This document shows, in pieces, positions 1-7,953 of a stretch of 64,000 nt of DNA (position 1 is its first letter; each line of letters starts with the position of its first letter). The stretch is from contig RDXE01000038.1 in NCBI GenBank assembly GCA_004292755.1, positions 105,060 through 169,059 of the forward strand, in the 5' to 3' direction. The translations under genes were made by a program, and so were the position numbers. Source of the DNA: Alphaproteobacteria bacterium (GTDB lineage Bacteria > Pseudomonadota > Alphaproteobacteria > Elsterales > Elsteraceae). The notes below the pieces were generated by a model. It made no database searches. It was not told where the DNA came from and saw only the letters and a list, made by a program, of their open reading frames with translations.

Positions 1-44
1 CGCCGACCAGGATAACCCAGCCGACGATCCACCAATCGAGAGAT

Positions 45-923
45 TTACCGGGTTGGGACCGGCTTTTCGCCGCGATAGTCGTAGAAACCACGGCCCGACT
101 TACGTCCAAGCCAGCCCGCTTCCACATACTTCACCAGCAGCGGGCAGGGGCGATACTTGCTGTCCGCCAGACCATCATGCAGCACCTGCATGATCGCCAA
201 GCAGGTGTCGAGGCCAATGAAGTCTGCCAGTTCCAACGGTCCCATCGGGTGGTTGGCGCCCAGCTTCAGCGCGGTGTCGATGGCTTCCACATTGCCCACC
301 CCCTCATAGAGGGTATAGACGGCCTCGTTGATCATCGGCACCAGGATGCGGTTGACGATAAAGGCCGGGAAGTCTTCCGACACGGCCGTGGTCTTGCCCA
401 GACGCACAGCCAATTGGCGCACGGACTGGAAGGTGTCTTCTTCCGTGGCGATGCCGCGGATCAACTCCACCAGTTGCATCACCGGCACGGGGTTCATGAA
501 GTGCATGCCGATGAACCGACCGGGACGGTCAGTCGAGGCAGCCAGACGCGTGATCGAGATCGACGAGGTGTTGGACGCAACCATCGCCGTGGGGTTCAAG
601 AACGGCACCAGCTTCTTGAAGATCTCCAGCTTGATCTTCTCGTTCTCAGTCGCGGCTTCAACCACAAAGTCACACGCATTGAACGGCGCATACTCGGTGC
701 TGATGTGGATGCGGGCAACGGCCGCCTTAGCATCAGCCTCGGCAACTTTCCCGCGGGAGACTTGGCGCGCTAAGTTCTTTTCGATGGTGGCGACGGCAGC
801 TTTCAGCCGGTCTTCCGACACGTCGCACATATGAACGGTGATTCCGGACAGCGCGCACACATGCGCGATGCCGCTTCCCATCTGGCCGGCGCCAATGACA
901 CCGACGGTTTCGATTGCGGACAT
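45..923 (-). CDS. hbd: 3-hydroxybutyryl-CoA dehydrogenase
   Basis: NAD(P)-dependent oxidation or reduction of 3-hydroxyacyl-CoA in the cytoplasm, for fatty-acid or butanoate/PHB-type metabolism. The 292-residue protein has an N-terminal Rossmann motif GAGQMGSG (about residues 11-18), the catalytic-histidine segment MHFMNPVPVM with His141, and a C-terminal dimerisation domain with GPLELADFIGLD. Length is slightly above the usual 280-290. The ATG is preceded by AGGAG. It is the last gene of an etfB-etfA-hbd set on the minus strand, 44 bases after etfA, so it is probably cotranscribed with the electron acceptor of acyl-CoA dehydrogenases. Family assignment is firm; chain-length preference cannot be read. 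Confidence 0.95.
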   Translation of the reverse strand: MSAIETVGVIGAGQMGSGIAHVCALSGITVHMCDVSEDRLKAAVATIEKNLARQVSRGKVAEADAKAAVARIHISTEYAPFNACDFVVEAATENEKIKLEIFKKLVPFLNPTAMVASNTSSISITRLAASTDRPGRFIGMHFMNPVPVMQLVELIRGIATEEDTFQSVRQLAVRLGKTTAVSEDFPAFIVNRILVPMINEAVYTLYEGVGNVEAIDTALKLGANHPMGPLELADFIGLDTCLAIMQVLHDGLADSKYRPCPLLVKYVEAGWLGRKSGRGFYDYRGEKPVPTR

Positions 924-967
924 CGCGTCTCCTGTAGGCTGTGGGGAGGGTGGGGAGGATGGGTGAC

Positions 968-1903
968 TCAGGCGTCAAGCTCCGCCTGCAACTCCGGCAC
1001 CGCCTTGAACAGGTCTGCGACCAGTCCATAGTCGGCAACGGAGAAAATCGGCGCCTCTTCGTCCTTGTTGATGGCGACGATCACTTTGCTGTCCTTCATG
1101 CCCGCCAGATGCTGAATGGCGCCGGAAATCCCAACTGCGATATACAGGTCAGGGGCCACCACTTTGCCGGTCTGGCCGACTTGATAGTCGTTGGGGACAA
1201 AGCCCGCATCGACGGCTGCCCGCGAAGCACCGACAGCGCCGCCCAGACGGTCTGCCAGTTTTTCGAGCATGGCGAAATTTTCGCCATTCTGCATGCCGCG
1301 TCCACCAGACACGACGACGCGGGCGGCGGTCAACTCCGGGCGTTCGGAGACTTGCAGCTCCGCCTTCACGAACTGGGCGCCAACAGGACCACCCGTTGCC
1401 GCCACCTCCTTGATCGCAGCGCTGCCACCCGTGGCAGCCGCAGCGTCGAAGTTGGTGATGCGGATGGTGACGAACTTCACCGCGTCAGCGCTTTTCACTG
1501 TCGCCAGCGCGTTGCCTGCGTAGATCGGGCGCACAAAGGTCTCCGCATCCACGATCTCGATCGCTTCGGAGATTTGCTGGCTGTCGGCTAGGGCAGCTGC
1601 GCGCGGCAAGAGATTCTTGCCCACTGTGGTCGCCGCCGCCACCACATGGGTGTAGCCCGACGCCAAGCTGGCAATCAGCGGGGCGACAGCCTCTGGCAGG
1701 CGAGCGGCGTAATCTGCTGCGTCAGCGTGCAGAACAGTCGCCACGCCGGGAATTCCAGCGGCGGCACTGGCAATCGCACTGCTGCCCTGGCCTGCGACCA
1801 GCACCTCAATCGGGCCGGGCAAGCGCGCAGCAGCACCCACGGCGTGCAGAGTTGCGGGCTTCAGGGCCGAGCCGTCGTGCTCGGCAATCACGAGAACGGC
1901 CAT
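968..1903 (-). CDS. etfA: Electron transfer flavoprotein alpha subunit
   Basis: FAD-binding subunit of the soluble ETF heterodimer that takes electrons from acyl-CoA dehydrogenases and passes them to ETF:quinone oxidoreductase. At 311 residues it is full length. The C-terminal FAD domain shows the family signature SGGRGMQNGENF, then VGQTGKVVAPDLYIAVGISG and the IVAINKDEEAPIFSVADYG segment. The gene begins two bases after the stop of etfB, which indicates translational coupling and one transcript. Confidence 0.97.
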   Translation of the reverse strand: MAVLVIAEHDGSALKPATLHAVGAAARLPGPIEVLVAGQGSSAIASAAAGIPGVATVLHADAADYAARLPEAVAPLIASLASGYTHVVAAATTVGKNLLPRAAALADSQQISEAIEIVDAETFVRPIYAGNALATVKSADAVKFVTIRITNFDAAAATGGSAAIKEVAATGGPVGAQFVKAELQVSERPELTAARVVVSGGRGMQNGENFAMLEKLADRLGGAVGASRAAVDAGFVPNDYQVGQTGKVVAPDLYIAVGISGAIQHLAGMKDSKVIVAINKDEEAPIFSVADYGLVADLFKAVPELQAELDA

Positions 1904-1905
1904 CG

Positions 1906-2655
1906 CTAGATCACCTTCGCTTCTGTCTTCAGCTTCGACACCAAATCCTGCACCGAGGCGACTTTGACGCCGCCCTGGCGCTTGGCTGGCTCCGTCACTT
2001 TGAGGGTGCTGAGCCGTGGCGTGATATCCACGCCGAGAGCGTCCGGCGTCAGCGCATCAATCGGCTTTTTCTTGGCCTTCATGATGTTCGGCAGCGAGGC
2101 GTAGCGCGGCTCATTCAAGCGCAGATCAGCCGTAACCACCGCCGGAAGCGTGAGGGCGACGGTTTCCAGCCCGCCATCCACCTCGCGCACCACCTCCACC
2201 TGACCATCGCTGACAGCGATGCGGTAGGCGAAGGTGCCCTGCGGCCAGCCAGTCAGAGCGGCCAGCATCTGGCCGGTTTGGTTGCTGTCGTCATCAATGG
2301 CTTGCTTGCCCAGAATCACCAGACCCGGTGCTTCCTTCACCGCCACCGCCTTCAACAGTTTGGCAACCGCCAGGGGCTGCACTTCGGCATCGGTTGCGAT
2401 GTGAATGGCACGGTCAGCGCCCATGGCAAGCGCCGTGCGCAAGGTTTCCATGGCACCGGCAGGACCGATCGAGACCGCGACCACTTCCGTGGCCTTGCCC
2501 GCTTCCTTCAGGCGCACCGCCTCTTCGACAGCGATTTCGTCGAAGGGGTTCATCGACATCTTGACGTTGGCAAGCTCAACGCCGCTCTGGTCCGGTTTCA
2601 CCCGGATCTTCACGTTGTAATCCACCACCCGTTTGACGGCGACCAGGACCTTCAT
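1906..2655 (-). CDS. etfB: Electron transfer flavoprotein beta subunit
   Basis: AMP-binding beta subunit of ETF. I start it at the ATG giving [19 protein letters not shown], because a GGAGGA ribosome site lies just upstream and the resulting 249 residues match the family; an upstream in-frame extension to 2700 is unlikely. Family landmarks include the [16 protein letters not shown] segment and [20 protein letters not shown] near the C-terminus. First gene of the etfB-etfA-hbd set. Confidence 0.97.
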   Translation of the reverse strand: MKVLVAVKRVVDYNVKIRVKPDQSGVELANVKMSMNPFDEIAVEEAVRLKEAGKATEVVAVSIGPAGAMETLRTALAMGADRAIHIATDAEVQPLAVAKLLKAVAVKEAPGLVILGKQAIDDDSNQTGQMLAALTGWPQGTFAYRIAVSDGQVEVVREVDGGLETVALTLPAVVTADLRLNEPRYASLPNIMKAKKKPIDALTPDALGVDITPRLSTLKVTEPAKRQGGVKVASVQDLVSKLKTEAKVI

Positions 2656-2754
2656 GGTTCCTCCCCCGCTGCGGAACCGGCGCAGCGTTTGTCCGGGCAC
2701 CTTGCTTAAGCATCATGGTGCACTGCGTCAATGCGGCTTGCAGCCAACAACCCG

Positions 2755-3522
2755 CTACCCCATACGCGCCGCTGGCATGGGTAGGGCGCGCGGCGTTGGA
2801 AATGTGATCTTCAACTGTTGAAATGCAGGGCTGGCCGCCAGCGGCGGGGGCTCAGCCGTGGCAGGCCGCTGCCAGAGGGGGCTGCGTTGGCTGGCATCGG
2901 CGGCACTGGCAACCAGGCAGGTGCTGGCCTCCGGCTCCACCCGCGCCAACACCTCAAACAGACCAGCGGCCCGGCGGGGACTGCGCCCTGCCTGCACCAG
3001 CAGCGCGCGGGCGCGCTGATCGGCAGCAGCCTCCAAGGTGGGGCCATGGCCGCGTTGCACCAGCTGGATCAAACCCTCAACGCTGGCGGCCTGCTCCAGC
3101 CGGGCGGCATGCGCCTCCTCCAAATGGGCAAGAGCATGGGCAAGAGCGGCAACCAGCCCATCCTCGCTGGCGGCAAGGCGCACCAGACCGCGCGCAACCA
3201 AGATGGTGCCACCGGGCACCGCCATGAGGCGCGGGGGCGGATCGTCCAGCACCAGCGCCCGCCAGGGAAGCGACCGCGTGGCAAGGGCTGCCAGCGGGCG
3301 CAGCACCTCCCCCATCGCCTGTTGCACCGAGGCCGATGGATAGGCGCCGCCACCGGCATCGATCAGGGATGGGAGGGCGCGGGTACCCAGCTCCTGCTCC
3401 TGATCGGCACTGAGGCGCAGTGGCGGCAGTCCCGGCAGGGCTGCCTGGCAGCCAGCCACCAATCCCGTGACCAGCAGCGCCCGGCGCGACAGCGCGCACG
3501 AAGGGGGTGCGACCGATCTCAT
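2755..3522 (-). CDS. M48-like lipoprotein, probable inactive peptidase
   Basis: A 255-residue exported protein resembling M48 (Ste24/BepA-type) zinc metallopeptidases. It has a twin-arginine-containing signal (SRRALLVTGLVAGC) with a lipobox ending at Cys25, then the M48-like stretch PGGTILVARGLVRLAASEDGL. The active-site helix reads AHALAHLEEAH: His129 and His133 are kept but the catalytic Glu of HExxH is Ala130. The third ligand pattern, ExxxD, is present as EAAAD (164-168). I infer that zinc may still bind but hydrolysis is lost, so a chaperone-like or regulatory role is possible. The coding DNA for the motif sits on a 12-base direct repeat. The ATG at 3522 overlaps the previous gene's stop by only a few bases; a TTG at 3564 is the alternative. 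Last gene of the regB-regA run. Confidence 0.7.
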   Translation of the reverse strand: MRSVAPPSCALSRRALLVTGLVAGCQAALPGLPPLRLSADQEQELGTRALPSLIDAGGGAYPSASVQQAMGEVLRPLAALATRSLPWRALVLDDPPPRLMAVPGGTILVARGLVRLAASEDGLVAALAHALAHLEEAHAARLEQAASVEGLIQLVQRGHGPTLEAAADQRARALLVQAGRSPRRAAGLFEVLARVEPEASTCLVASAADASQRSPLWQRPATAEPPPLAASPAFQQLKITFPTPRALPMPAARMG

Positions 3523-3532
3523 TCCAGCCCGA

Positions 3533-4264
3533 TCATGGCGCGAGGGCCTGGGTGGCGGCAACAACGGTTGCGAGACGAAGTCGTGAGTCAGTCACCGGCA
3601 CCAGACGCGCCGCCAGCACCGGCAGGCGATCCTGGTCGGGATCGATCAGAAACAGGGCGCCGGTGACACGGCCATCGGTCGTGGTCGCCTCCACCAGATA
3701 GCGGGCACCCCGGATCAACGGGGGTCCCGCATAGGCGAGCCAGCCAGCAACCCCACGCGCCTGCCACACCACCTGGGGTGGCATGACATCCACGGCCGTG
3801 ACACTCACGCTCGCCCCGGCGCCAGCCCAACTGAACACCGGCACCGGCCCGCGCACCACGCGATCCCGCCACACAGCCCCTGGAAACGCCGCGTCCCCGT
3901 GCGCCTGCGGGCGGATCGGCTGGCAGTTCGGTTGCTCGTCAACCCTCAACCGCCCACCAGACACCTCAACCCGATCCGGTCCAACTGTCGCGCGGCCACC
4001 ATCCAGCGTGTAGCGCCGACAGCCGTCCACGCTGGACAGCACCAGATGACCCCGGCCCAGCACCACCTCCGTCCCCGGTGGCAGATGCTGCACAGCCTGA
4101 ACCTCGGGGACACCACTCGCCAGATCAACCAGCACGCCGACCGTTGGCAGATCAAGGACGGGTGACGCACGGACCCCACGCCCCTGAGCCTCAACGGCAG
4201 CGCTGCTCACAAGCGTCATCAGCGCGGCCACGGCACTGGCGCGCCACCCTGTTGACCCCGTCAC
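3533..4264 (-). CDS. Hypothetical exported protein, FecR-like region
   Basis: A 243-residue protein of unknown function. With the GTG start at 4264 (32 bases after the regA stop) it begins with a typical signal peptide, WRASAVAALMTLVSSAAVEA, cleaved near residue 26. The middle (LPPGTEVVLGRGHLVLSS...YTLDGG) has the pattern of FecR-like beta domains, where a length-limited surface or sensor role is common; that similarity is weak. A longer reading to 4420 would run through the regA coding region and lose the signal peptide. It lies between regA and the M48-like gene and is probably cotranscribed with both. Confidence 0.6.
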   Translation of the reverse strand: MTGSTGWRASAVAALMTLVSSAAVEAQGRGVRASPVLDLPTVGVLVDLASGVPEVQAVQHLPPGTEVVLGRGHLVLSSVDGCRRYTLDGGRATVGPDRVEVSGGRLRVDEQPNCQPIRPQAHGDAAFPGAVWRDRVVRGPVPVFSWAGAGASVSVTAVDVMPPQVVWQARGVAGWLAYAGPPLIRGARYLVEATTTDGRVTGALFLIDPDQDRLPVLAARLVPVTDSRLRLATVVAATQALAP

Positions 4265-4296
4265 CCGGATCAGCCCCGCGTCTCCACCACCTGCGC

Positions 4297-4863
4297 CTAG
4301 GGCCGGGGTGCGTGCTTGGCGAGGATGCGCTGCAAGGTGCGCCGATGCATGCGCAGCCGACGAGCCGTTTCCGAGACATTGCGGTCGCACTGCTCGAACA
4401 CCCGCTGGATGTGCTCCCACCGCACCCGCTCGGCCGACATCGGCAGATCTGGTGGCGGCGGCATTTCGCCGTCGCGGGCGATCAGGGCGGCCTCAATCTG
4501 GTCAGCATCGGCGGGCTTTGGCAGATAGTCGATCGCCCCGGCCTTCACCGCCGCCACAGCCGTGGCGATGGCGCCATAGCCCGTCAGCATGATGATGCGG
4601 ATGTCGACGTCGATCTTGTGCAGAGCCGCCACAACATCGAGACCAGAGCCATCGGCCAGCCGCAGATCGACCACCGCATAGTCCGGCGGGTCGCTTTCCG
4701 CCAGCGCGATGCCAGCCGCGACACTGTCTGCAGTTTTGACGGCAAAGCCGCGCTTTTCCATGGCGCGTGCCAGCCGATTGAGGAACGGCTGATCGTCATC
4801 CACCAGCAACAAACGACGGCTGATTGCCGCCGGCTGATGGGTCACCGTTTCGGTTGCCATCAT
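4297..4863 (-). CDS. regA: RegA/ActR/PrrA-family response regulator
   Basis: Global redox response regulator, partner of the RegB kinase encoded just upstream (11-base gap). 188 residues: receiver domain with acidic pocket DDD (22-24), phospho-acceptor Asp66 in VVDLRLADGSGLD, the switch Thr in MLTGYG and Lys116 in LPKPAD. A proline linker (PPPPD) leads to a Fis-type helix-turn-helix, NVSETARRLRMHRRTLQRIL, which is the near-invariant DNA-binding end of this family. A GGGGGTGG ribosome site precedes the ATG. In other alphaproteobacteria it controls respiration, carbon and nitrogen fixation or photosynthesis genes. Confidence 0.95.
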   Translation of the reverse strand: MMATETVTHQPAAISRRLLLVDDDQPFLNRLARAMEKRGFAVKTADSVAAGIALAESDPPDYAVVDLRLADGSGLDVVAALHKIDVDIRIIMLTGYGAIATAVAAVKAGAIDYLPKPADADQIEAALIARDGEMPPPPDLPMSAERVRWEHIQRVFEQCDRNVSETARRLRMHRRTLQRILAKHAPRP

Positions 4864-4874
4864 GAACCACCCCC

Positions 4875-6194
4875 TTACGACGCGTTGGCGACCTCCAGGT
4901 CACCGCGCCGCCACCGGATCACGACGCGTGCGCCGCCACTGGCCGACTGACCAAAGCTGACGCGTCCCCCGGTGCGTCCGAGTAGTGTGGTCGCAATAAA
5001 CACGCCTAAGCCCATGTGACCTTCTGTCCCACCTGGGCGTGTAGAGATGTATGGTTCCCCCAAACGCTCTCTGAGGCCGGGTGGGAACCCGGGACCATCG
5101 TCTTCGACCGCCACGGTGATTTGCCGTGCGTCCCAGCCCACAGTGACCGACACTTTCTGACGCGCAAAGCCAGCGGCATTGTGAATGAAATTCCACAAGC
5201 CGTGGATGGTTTCGGGTCGACGCTCCACCAGCGGTTCGCCCGCGCCACCATCACCACCGCGCACCAAGTCTATCGGTCGAACACTGGAGACTTGCTCGAT
5301 CACTTCCGCCACCAAAGACAACAGCGGCGGATGGTGCCAGGGCGCACCACCCTCGGTCTCAGGGGCAGCGGCAAGCTTGGCGAGGATATCGCGGCAGCGA
5401 CGGCTTTCGGAGGATAGCAACTGGATGTCTTCCCGGATCGGGTCGTCCTCCTCCACCTCGCGCTCCAACTCCCGCGCGACCAAGTGGATGGTGCCGAGCG
5501 GCGTGCCCAGCTCGTGGGCGACAGCAGCAGCGAGAGCACCCAGCGATGACAAGCGCTGCTCGCGCGCCAGGGCAAACTGGGTGGCCGCCAGCGCCGTCGA
5601 CATCGCGCGGTTTTCCTGCGCCACCCGGCCGACATAGATGCCGAGGAACGCGATCCCCAGCACAATCGCGGCAAACACCCCGAAGATGTACAGTTCCGGC
5701 AGCTGCAAGCCGGGGGCGGGCCACGGCAACGGGCGGTGGAATAACCCCAGCAGCGTGGTTGCAGCCACCGCGAACAGTGACAGGCTCATGGTGTAGGTTG
5801 AGCCCAGAATGGTGGCCGACACCACAATCGGCGCCACGATCAGGATCGAGAAGGGGTTCTGCAATCCGCCGGTCAAGTATAACAGCGCGGAGAGTTGCAG
5901 AATATCAAACCCTAAGTTGAGCGCCGCCAGCGGCTCCGGCAGCCAGTCCCCAGTCCGCCGGGTGGTCATCAGCAGAACATTGACCAGGAGAGAGGCAACC
6001 AGCAGTGCCAGACAGTCTGCCACTGGTAGTTCAACCCCCATACCATAGGCGACAAACCCAAGCGTAACCGACTGTCCAGCAAGACCCAGCCAGCGGATCA
6101 GCAACAGGGTGCGAACCTTCACCCCCCGGCGCGGTTCACTTTCCACCAGCGCCTCGCTCGACCCGCCAAGCGGACGCTTCAACGCACGAATCAT
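4875..6194 (-). CDS. regB: RegB/ActS/PrrB-family redox sensor histidine kinase
   Basis: Membrane histidine kinase that senses redox or quinone state and phosphorylates RegA. The 439-residue protein has about six N-terminal membrane segments with the ubiquinone-binding heptad GGLQNPF (109-115), the phospho-accepting H box AVAHELGTPLGT with His227, the redox-active cysteine in RRCRDIL (Cys267), and ATPase boxes NFIHNAAGFA, DDGPGFPP and GLGVFIA. All family diagnostic residues are in place. A strong GGGAGGA site precedes the ATG. The usual senC/SCO gene between regB and regA is missing here. An ABC exporter gene starts divergently 36 bases away. Confidence 0.96.
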   Translation of the reverse strand: MIRALKRPLGGSSEALVESEPRRGVKVRTLLLIRWLGLAGQSVTLGFVAYGMGVELPVADCLALLVASLLVNVLLMTTRRTGDWLPEPLAALNLGFDILQLSALLYLTGGLQNPFSILIVAPIVVSATILGSTYTMSLSLFAVAATTLLGLFHRPLPWPAPGLQLPELYIFGVFAAIVLGIAFLGIYVGRVAQENRAMSTALAATQFALAREQRLSSLGALAAAVAHELGTPLGTIHLVARELEREVEEDDPIREDIQLLSSESRRCRDILAKLAAAPETEGGAPWHHPPLLSLVAEVIEQVSSVRPIDLVRGGDGGAGEPLVERRPETIHGLWNFIHNAAGFARQKVSVTVGWDARQITVAVEDDGPGFPPGLRERLGEPYISTRPGGTEGHMGLGVFIATTLLGRTGGRVSFGQSASGGARVVIRWRRGDLEVANAS

Positions 6195-6230
6195 TTGCTT
6201 CCTCCCGCCGATGTCCTATCTCGTAGACCG

Positions 6231-6995
6231 ATGAGTGCCGACCAAGCCAGTTCCGCGTTATCCGTGGTGAACCTGACCAAAGTGTATGGCACCGACATCG
6301 CTGTGGATCGCCTGACGTTTGACGTGCGTCGCGGCCAGACCCTCGCCCTCCTCGGCGGCAATGGTGCAGGCAAGACCACAACCCTGTCGATGCTGCTGGG
6401 TTTGCTGACTCCCACCTCGGGCAGCATTGAGGTGCTGGGCGAAGACATGATCCGGCATCGATTTCGCGTGCTGGGACGGATGAATTTCTCATCCCCCTAT
6501 GTCGATGTGCCGCACCGGCTGACCGTGCGACAAAACCTGCTGGTCTATGCCCGGCTCTACAGCGTCCCCCATCCCCATCGGCGGGTGGCGGAGTTGGCAG
6601 AGGACCTTGACTTGGTTGCCTTTCTGGATCGGGCCACCGGCAGCTTGTCAGCTGGGCAGCGCACCCGCGTGGCGCTTGCCAAGGCGCTGGTCAATCGCCC
6701 TGACCTGTTGTTGCTGGATGAGCCGACAGCCTCCCTCGACCCTGACACCGGCGACTGGGTCCGAAGCTACCTTGAAACCTACCGGGCTGCGACGGGGGCG
6801 ACCATCCTGCTCGCCTCCCATAATATGGGTGAGGTGGAGCGTCTGGCCGACGACGTCGTGATGCTCCGCCGGGGGCGGCTGGTGGACCGCGGCACGCCAG
6901 CCGATCTGATCGCCCGCTATGGCCGCACCTCTTTGGAGGAGGTGTTTTTGGATATCGCCCGCGCGAAAGATGCATCCACGGACCCTGCCCCATGA
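6231..6995 (+). CDS. ABC transporter ATP-binding protein (ABC-2 type)
   Basis: ATPase subunit of a two-gene exporter, 254 residues. Walker A LLGGNGAGKTTT, signature LSAGQRTRVALAKAL, Walker B LLLLDEPTASLD and the switch histidine in LASHNM are all present. It resembles the NodI/CcmA/DrrA group. I take the ATG at 6231; a TTG at 6195 would overlap the regB start region. It overlaps the permease gene by four bases (ATGA), so the two are coupled. Substrate unknown. The divergent arrangement with regB suggests shared control from a very short 36-base spacer. Confidence 0.9.
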   Translation: MSADQASSALSVVNLTKVYGTDIAVDRLTFDVRRGQTLALLGGNGAGKTTTLSMLLGLLTPTSGSIEVLGEDMIRHRFRVLGRMNFSSPYVDVPHRLTVRQNLLVYARLYSVPHPHRRVAELAEDLDLVAFLDRATGSLSAGQRTRVALAKALVNRPDLLLLDEPTASLDPDTGDWVRSYLETYRAATGATILLASHNMGEVERLADDVVMLRRGRLVDRGTPADLIARYGRTSLEEVFLDIARAKDASTDPAP

Positions 6996-7783
6996 GCCTG
7001 TCGCGCGTTTGGGCCTTGATGACCCGTCACCTCTATCTGCTGCGTGGCTCCTGGCCGCGACTGTTGGAGTTGGCCTATTGGCCGATGGTGCAGATGATTC
7101 TGTGGGGCTTCATCACGCAGTTCTTCATGACCCACTCCAACTGGGTTGCCCAGGCGGCGGGGGTCTTGATCGCGGCCGTGCTGCTGTGGGATGTGCTGTT
7201 CCGCGCTCAGCTGGGTGTCTCCGTCTCCTTTCTGGAGGAGATGTGGAGCCGCAATCTGGGCCATCTGTTCGTCGCCCCCCTACGGCCCGTGGAGTTTCTG
7301 GCAGCCTTGATGGGGATGAGCTTGGTGCGCACCACCATCGGCCTGTTGCCAGCGGTGCTGGTGGCGATCCCGCTGTATCACTTCAATCTGTTCAGCCTTG
7401 GCCTGCCGCTGATTGCGTTCTTCGCCAACTTGCTGGTGATGGGTTGGGTGATTGGCATCGCCGTCTCTGCCTTGATCCTGCGCTATGGGTTGGGCGCGGA
7501 GAGTTTTGCCTGGGTGGCGGTGTTCGCCCTCGCCCCGATCTCTGGCATCTACTACCCCGTCGCCACTCTGCCCGCGTGGCTACAACCCCTCGCCCTCAGC
7601 CTGCCCAGCACCCATGTGTTCGAAGGAATGCGGGCGGTGCTGTTCCAGGACGCGTTCCCAGTCGTCCACTTTGTTGCCGCAATCGCCCTGAATGCTATAC
7701 TGTTTGTCGTCGCCGCGACAGCCTTCCTGATCGCCTTCCAGCGCGCCCGCACCCTGGGGAAGTTGCTGCAAATGGGGGAGTAG
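6992..7783 (+). CDS. ABC-2 type transporter permease
   Basis: Integral membrane partner of the preceding ATPase, 263 residues with about six membrane segments and the ABC-2 layout: an amphipathic N-terminus, a coupling region near SFLEEMWSRNLGHLFVAPLRP, and the late GIYYPVATLPAWLQPLALSLPSTHVFEG segment that is typical of NodJ/DrrB-type permeases. The last 24 codons have a diverged second copy at 9784-9858, which suggests a past duplication around the intervening genes. Confidence 0.9.
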   Translation: MSLSRVWALMTRHLYLLRGSWPRLLELAYWPMVQMILWGFITQFFMTHSNWVAQAAGVLIAAVLLWDVLFRAQLGVSVSFLEEMWSRNLGHLFVAPLRPVEFLAALMGMSLVRTTIGLLPAVLVAIPLYHFNLFSLGLPLIAFFANLLVMGWVIGIAVSALILRYGLGAESFAWVAVFALAPISGIYYPVATLPAWLQPLALSLPSTHVFEGMRAVLFQDAFPVVHFVAAIALNAILFVVAATAFLIAFQRARTLGKLLQMGE

Positions 7784-7809
7784 GCGCCGGATTCAAGACA
7801 CCTCCGGTC

Positions 7810-7918
7810 TAGTGGTCTGATCGAAACGCTTGGTTCCCAATTTTTCGTGAATCACTCCACAAAAACAATGTCTTGTCGATCAAACCGAACGGTTCGAACC
7901 GTTTGGTTTGATCCACTA
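7810..7918. mobile_element. MITE-like element with TA target duplication
   Basis: A 109-base non-coding element bounded by TA at both ends. The outer ends are inverted copies: TAGTGGTCTGATCGAAACG at the left and, read from the right, TAGTGGATCAAACCAAACG. The right half contains a 36-base near-perfect palindrome. TA flanks and short GTGG ends are characteristic of IS630/Tc1-mariner-derived miniature elements. It lies directly after the ABC permease gene, and the palindrome could also act as a transcription stop there. Confidence 0.6.
7878..7913. repeat. 36-base near-perfect palindrome
   Basis: The sequence from GATCAAACCGAACGGTTC to GAACCGTTTGGTTTGATC pairs with itself except for one G/T position. 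It would form an 18-base-pair hairpin or cruciform and forms the right part of the MITE-like element. Confidence 0.85.
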
Positions 7919-7953
7919 GTGTCGGCCTAAAACCACCAAGTCAGGGGTATGAG

